Part shown: positions 61,469 through 64,000 of the stretch, in pieces
How the letters are laid out: each line of letters begins with the position of its first letter
Numbering within the stretch: the first letter of the stretch is position 1
Source: Pseudaeromonas sharmana
Lineage (GTDB): Bacteria; Pseudomonadota; Gammaproteobacteria; Enterobacterales; Aeromonadaceae
Assembly: GCF_042649925.1 (NCBI RefSeq)
Contig: NZ_JBHSAF010000001.1
Location: forward strand, 620,001 to 684,000
Reading direction: 5' to 3'
DNA length: 64,000 nucleotides
The notes under the pieces: model-generated
What the model saw: the letters and a program-made list of their open reading frames with translations, nothing else
Database searches by the model: none
Told to the model about the DNA's origin: nothing
Position numbers and translations under genes: made by a program

Positions 61469-62805
61469 GCCAGCCAGATTCCCGACCGCAACTGCGCCAG
61501 ACCTTGAGTCTGTGGCAAGTCGTCATGATGGGGTTGGCGTATTTGACGCCGATGGCCGTTTTCGACACCTTCGGCATTGTCAGCGAGATGACGGCCGGCC
61601 ACGTACCTACTTCTTACATGATGGCGCTGATTGGCATGCTGTTTACCGCCACCAGCTATGCCACGCTGGTACGCCGTTTTCCGTCGGCAGGCTCCGCCTA
61701 CACCTATGCGCAAAAGGCCTTCACGCCCAACATCGGCTTTATGGTCGGCTGGTCATCGCTGCTCGACTACCTGTTCATGCCGATGATCAACATGCTGCTG
61801 GCCAAAATTTACCTGACGGCGTTGTTTCCGGGCGTGCCGGCAGCCTGGTTTATCTTCGGGCTGGTGACCATCATGACGCTGCTGAATCTGCGCGGTATCA
61901 ATCTGGTGGCCAATTTCAACAGCCTGATTGTGACCATCCAGATCGCCATCATTGTGGTGTTCATCGGCTTGATGGCCCATGGCTTATGGCAAGGTGAGGG
62001 CGCGGCCACCGTGGCCAGCCTGCGACCGTTCTTCAGCTCGGAAGCCAGCCCCATGTTGCTGATTGGCGGTGCAACCGTGCTCTGTTTTTCGTTTCTCGGC
62101 TTTGACGGAATCAGCAATCTGGCGGAAGAGACACCGGATGCAGCACGCGTGGTGCCCAAGGCTATCGTGCTGACGGCGCTGATTGGCGGTCTGATTTTCG
62201 TCAGTGTCGCCTATTTCCTGCAGCTATTTTTCCCGGACATTGCCCGCTTTGAACACCCGGATGCCGTGTTGCCGGAGATCGCACTCTACGTCGGGGGTAC
62301 CCTGTTCCAGTCCGTCGTGCTGGTGTTTACCACGGTGGCGGTGCTGGCCTCGGGGCTGGCATCCCATGCCGGGGTTTCCCGACTTTTGTATGTGATGGGG
62401 CGCGATACCGTGCTGCCGGAGCGCCTCTTCGGCTATGTGCATCCACGCTGGCGCACCCCCGCGGTCAACGTCATGCTGGTGGGGGCCGTGGCACTGTCGG
62501 CCGTCTCTTTTGATCTGGAGATGGCGCTGGCCTTGATCAATTTTGGTGCCCTGGTGGCTTTCAGCTTCGTCAACCTGTCGGTGATCGCGCAATTCTATGT
62601 GCGCGAAGGGCGACGCCATGGCTGGCGGGATCACCTGCGCTATCTGATCTTGCCATTATGCGGCGCGGCAACCATCACGGTGTTGTGGCTGAACCTGGAG
62701 TTATCTTCCCTGTATCTGGGGTTGACCTGGGCCGCCCTGGGGCTGTTGTGGCTGGCGGTCAAGACGTCCCGCTTCCGCAAGCCATTGCGTAGATTGGGAG
62801 CCTGA
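61465..62805 (+). CDS. puuP: APC family permease, PuuP-like putrescine importer
   Basis: A 446-residue carrier with about 12 helices. LSLWQVVMMGLAYLTPMAVF, DTFGIVSEMTAGHVPTSYM, GSAYTYAQKAFTPNIGFMVG, WSSLLDYLFMPMINMLLAK, EETPDAARVVPKAIVLTA and SRLLYVMGRDTVLPERLFG track E. coli PuuP nearly throughout, so putrescine uptake is the best guess. Related PlaP or other APC carriers are alternatives. No puuABCDE catabolic genes are next to it. AGGAGG lies 6 nt before the ATG, inside an upstream frame whose stop overlaps the start. Confidence 0.9.
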   Translation: MSQPDSRPQLRQTLSLWQVVMMGLAYLTPMAVFDTFGIVSEMTAGHVPTSYMMALIGMLFTATSYATLVRRFPSAGSAYTYAQKAFTPNIGFMVGWSSLLDYLFMPMINMLLAKIYLTALFPGVPAAWFIFGLVTIMTLLNLRGINLVANFNSLIVTIQIAIIVVFIGLMAHGLWQGEGAATVASLRPFFSSEASPMLLIGGATVLCFSFLGFDGISNLAEETPDAARVVPKAIVLTALIGGLIFVSVAYFLQLFFPDIARFEHPDAVLPEIALYVGGTLFQSVVLVFTTVAVLASGLASHAGVSRLLYVMGRDTVLPERLFGYVHPRWRTPAVNVMLVGAVALSAVSFDLEMALALINFGALVAFSFVNLSVIAQFYVREGRRHGWRDHLRYLILPLCGAATITVLWLNLELSSLYLGLTWAALGLLWLAVKTSRFRKPLRRLGA

Positions 62806-62818
62806 TGTCCTGTTGAGT

Positions 62819-62846
62819 GAAGGCGCCTGATGGCGCCTTCTTTCAT
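62819..62846 (+). terminator. Terminator of puuP
   Basis: GAAGGCGCC and GGCGCCTTC around TGAT, then TTTCATT. It overlaps the end of the convergent LysR gene. Confidence 0.85.
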
Positions 62847-63793
62847 TGTGGCTGCGGTGCTGACCCCTGCAGCGCAGCGAGCAGGTAAGCCTTGAATGCC
62901 TGCACGCGAGCCGGTGCCTGACGACTGTTCTGCGTAATCATGAACAATTCCCCCGCCGGTGCTTGCCAGTCGGTCAGGACGGCTTGTAGACGGCCCTGTT
63001 GCAGCCCTTCTGCTGCAACCAATCCCGGGAAGAAGCCGATCCCGCCGCCATGCAGCGTCAACCGCAGCACGCTGGCATAATCCAGCGTCTGCAGTCGTGG
63101 CCATAGCGTCAGATGCTCCTGCACATGCCCCCGCTGCAGCGTGACACTGAAGGCATGATGCCCGGCTCCTGGCAGTATCAGGGCATGCCGCGGCAGATCT
63201 TCCGGACATAATGGCTGGCCGGCCTGTGCCAGATAGCCGGGGGCTGCATACCAGCCCATCTGCAGCCGGGTCAGTGAGCGGGCGTGATAGCCCATGTCTG
63301 GCAAGCCGCCATCGGTGGCACGTAGTGCAATGTCGATCTGATGGCTGGCCAAATCCAGTCGTTGGTCGCTGATCAGTAATTCAATCCGGATCAGTGGATG
63401 TTGCCGTGCAAACTCGACCAGCAGTGGTGGCAGCCATTCCTGGCCCAGATCCAGCGGTGCTGTGATGCGCAAGGTGCCCTTGGCTTCCTGCCGGGTGGAA
63501 CGCGCCAACTCCGCCGCCTCATCGAGCAGTAGTAGACCATCCCGCGCCTTGGCATAGAAGAGTTCACCCTCTGTAGTCACGGTCACCGAACGTGGGTGCC
63601 GCGCCAGCAATTGCAGTCCCAGACCGGATTCCAGGCGACTGATACGCCGGCTGATGCCCCCTTTGGTCTCTCCCAAAATCCTGGCCGCAGCGGATAACGT
63701 ACCCAGCTCTACGACATGACAAAATGCCCGCACATCCAGCAGGGAACCGGACATGGTTTCCATTTCGTCAACATTAAGTGCCATAAGTGCCAT
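62843..63793 (-). CDS. LysR family transcriptional regulator
   Basis: A 316-residue protein with an N-terminal winged helix-turn-helix (LLDVRAFCHVVELGTLSAAARILGETKGGISRRISRLE, split here by position about 15-55) and a C-terminal effector-binding domain (about 95-300, GTLRITAPLDLGQEWLPPLL, HPLIRIELLISDQRLDLASH, IDIALR). The layout resembles the AaeR/DmlR-type group. It diverges from the dioxygenase gene at 63873, which it probably controls. The start is uncertain: ATGs at 63793 and 63784 lie in a tandem 9-bp repeat (ATGGCACTT) just after AAGGA. Confidence 0.88.
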   Translation of the reverse strand: MALMALNVDEMETMSGSLLDVRAFCHVVELGTLSAAARILGETKGGISRRISRLESGLGLQLLARHPRSVTVTTEGELFYAKARDGLLLLDEAAELARSTRQEAKGTLRITAPLDLGQEWLPPLLVEFARQHPLIRIELLISDQRLDLASHQIDIALRATDGGLPDMGYHARSLTRLQMGWYAAPGYLAQAGQPLCPEDLPRHALILPGAGHHAFSVTLQRGHVQEHLTLWPRLQTLDYASVLRLTLHGGGIGFFPGLVAAEGLQQGRLQAVLTDWQAPAGELFMITQNSRQAPARVQAFKAYLLAALQGSAPQPQ

Positions 63794-63872
63794 CTTCCTT
63801 GAATAAGTGGAAACCTTATTATGACGACATCGGGCCCTGAGCCCAAGTCGAATGTCAGGTAAGGAGAACGCT

Positions 63873-64000
63873 ATGGCGCGCATGCCAGTGTTATTTGTCG
63901 GTCATGGCAGTCCGCTCACGCTGGAGCAACCACACCGGTTTGCCGAGTGGCGACGCTGGGGTGAACAACTGCCGACACCCAAGGCATTGCTGGTGATTTC
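63873..64000 (+). CDS. 4,5-DOPA/extradiol ring-cleavage dioxygenase family protein, N-terminal part
   Basis: The first 42 codons of a gene running off the right edge. MPVLFVGHGSPLTLEQPHRF has the GHGSP motif with the metal-ligand His of the LigB-like DODA/YgiD family, and LPTPKALLVIS matches the next strand. E. coli YgiD is a zinc-dependent DOPA 4,5-dioxygenase. AAGGAGAACGCT before ATG 63873 is a strong ribosome site. It diverges from a LysR regulator gene, which is common for this family. Confidence 0.85.
   Translation, partial: MARMPVLFVGHGSPLTLEQPHRFAEWRRWGEQLPTPKALLVI

Overview
The window is a 64-kb stretch of what reads as an ordinary gammaproteobacterial chromosome. It is moderately GC-rich (not computed) and densely coded on both strands. 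Lineage clues are bamC-purC followed by ypfN-dapE-yffB, the adhE-ychE-oppABCDF block in the E. coli order, a Trp-type DAHP synthase (AroH), RsuA, MnmC, YgiQ, YciN and YchJ. The mixture of enterobacterial-type genes with PilU, an OppA lipoprotein and two HD-GYP proteins carrying the DUF3391 domain suggests an Aeromonadales or neighbouring facultative anaerobe. That placement is inference; no rRNA gene or other species marker is present. I saw no CRISPR array, prophage, transposase, tRNA or rRNA.

Layout. 0-9.4 kb: end of bamC, purC, a leftward ypfN/M15 peptidase/dapE/yffB operon, yciN, ompA, an unknown gene, an XRE regulator, an M48 lipoprotein, acetyltransferase, FklB and dapB. 9.4-20.6 kb: carAB behind a long AT-rich leader with a predicted ArgR site, a LEA2 lipoprotein and PhzF, putP, glgC, then a patch of small unknown genes. 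20.7-30.5 kb: two different phosphate transporters (Na/Pi type and Pit), acetyltransferase, Nudix, corA, DUF922, mnmC and fabB diverging. 30.8-46 kb: HD-GYP, rsuA, EamA exporter, pilU without pilT, DUF486, btuC-btuD, aroH, dgkA, a cold-shock gene, ygiQ, DUF2059, an EAL-CBS-GGDEF protein, YchJ and a second HD-GYP. 46-64 kb: adhE with a predicted FNR-dependent promoter, ychE, oppABCDF, aroP, a large divergent class A penicillin-binding protein, a puuP-like putrescine importer behind a structured leader with a 40-codon upstream frame, a LysR regulator and the start of a DODA-type dioxygenase.

How the genes fit together. Many are housekeeping: purine, lysine/diaminopimelate, pyrimidine/arginine, aromatic and fatty-acid synthesis, envelope upkeep, and nutrient uptake (proline, phosphate, magnesium, cobalamin or a similar chelate, oligopeptides, aromatic amino acids, putrescine). 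Three cyclic-di-GMP proteins and an orphan pilus-retraction ATPase point to surface lifestyle control. AdhE under a predicted FNR promoter points to fermentative growth.

I did not find a clearly new multi-gene system. The items most worth checking are the structured leader and upstream frame before puuP (61.2-61.5 kb), the AATTG triple-repeat operator by the XRE gene (5.87 kb), a near-perfect PurR box placed 3' of purC (1.0 kb), the large penicillin-binding protein with altered glycosyltransferase motifs (57.8-60.9 kb), and the small unknown genes at 18.9-20.5 kb. All annotation is from reading translations and DNA by eye; no database search was run.
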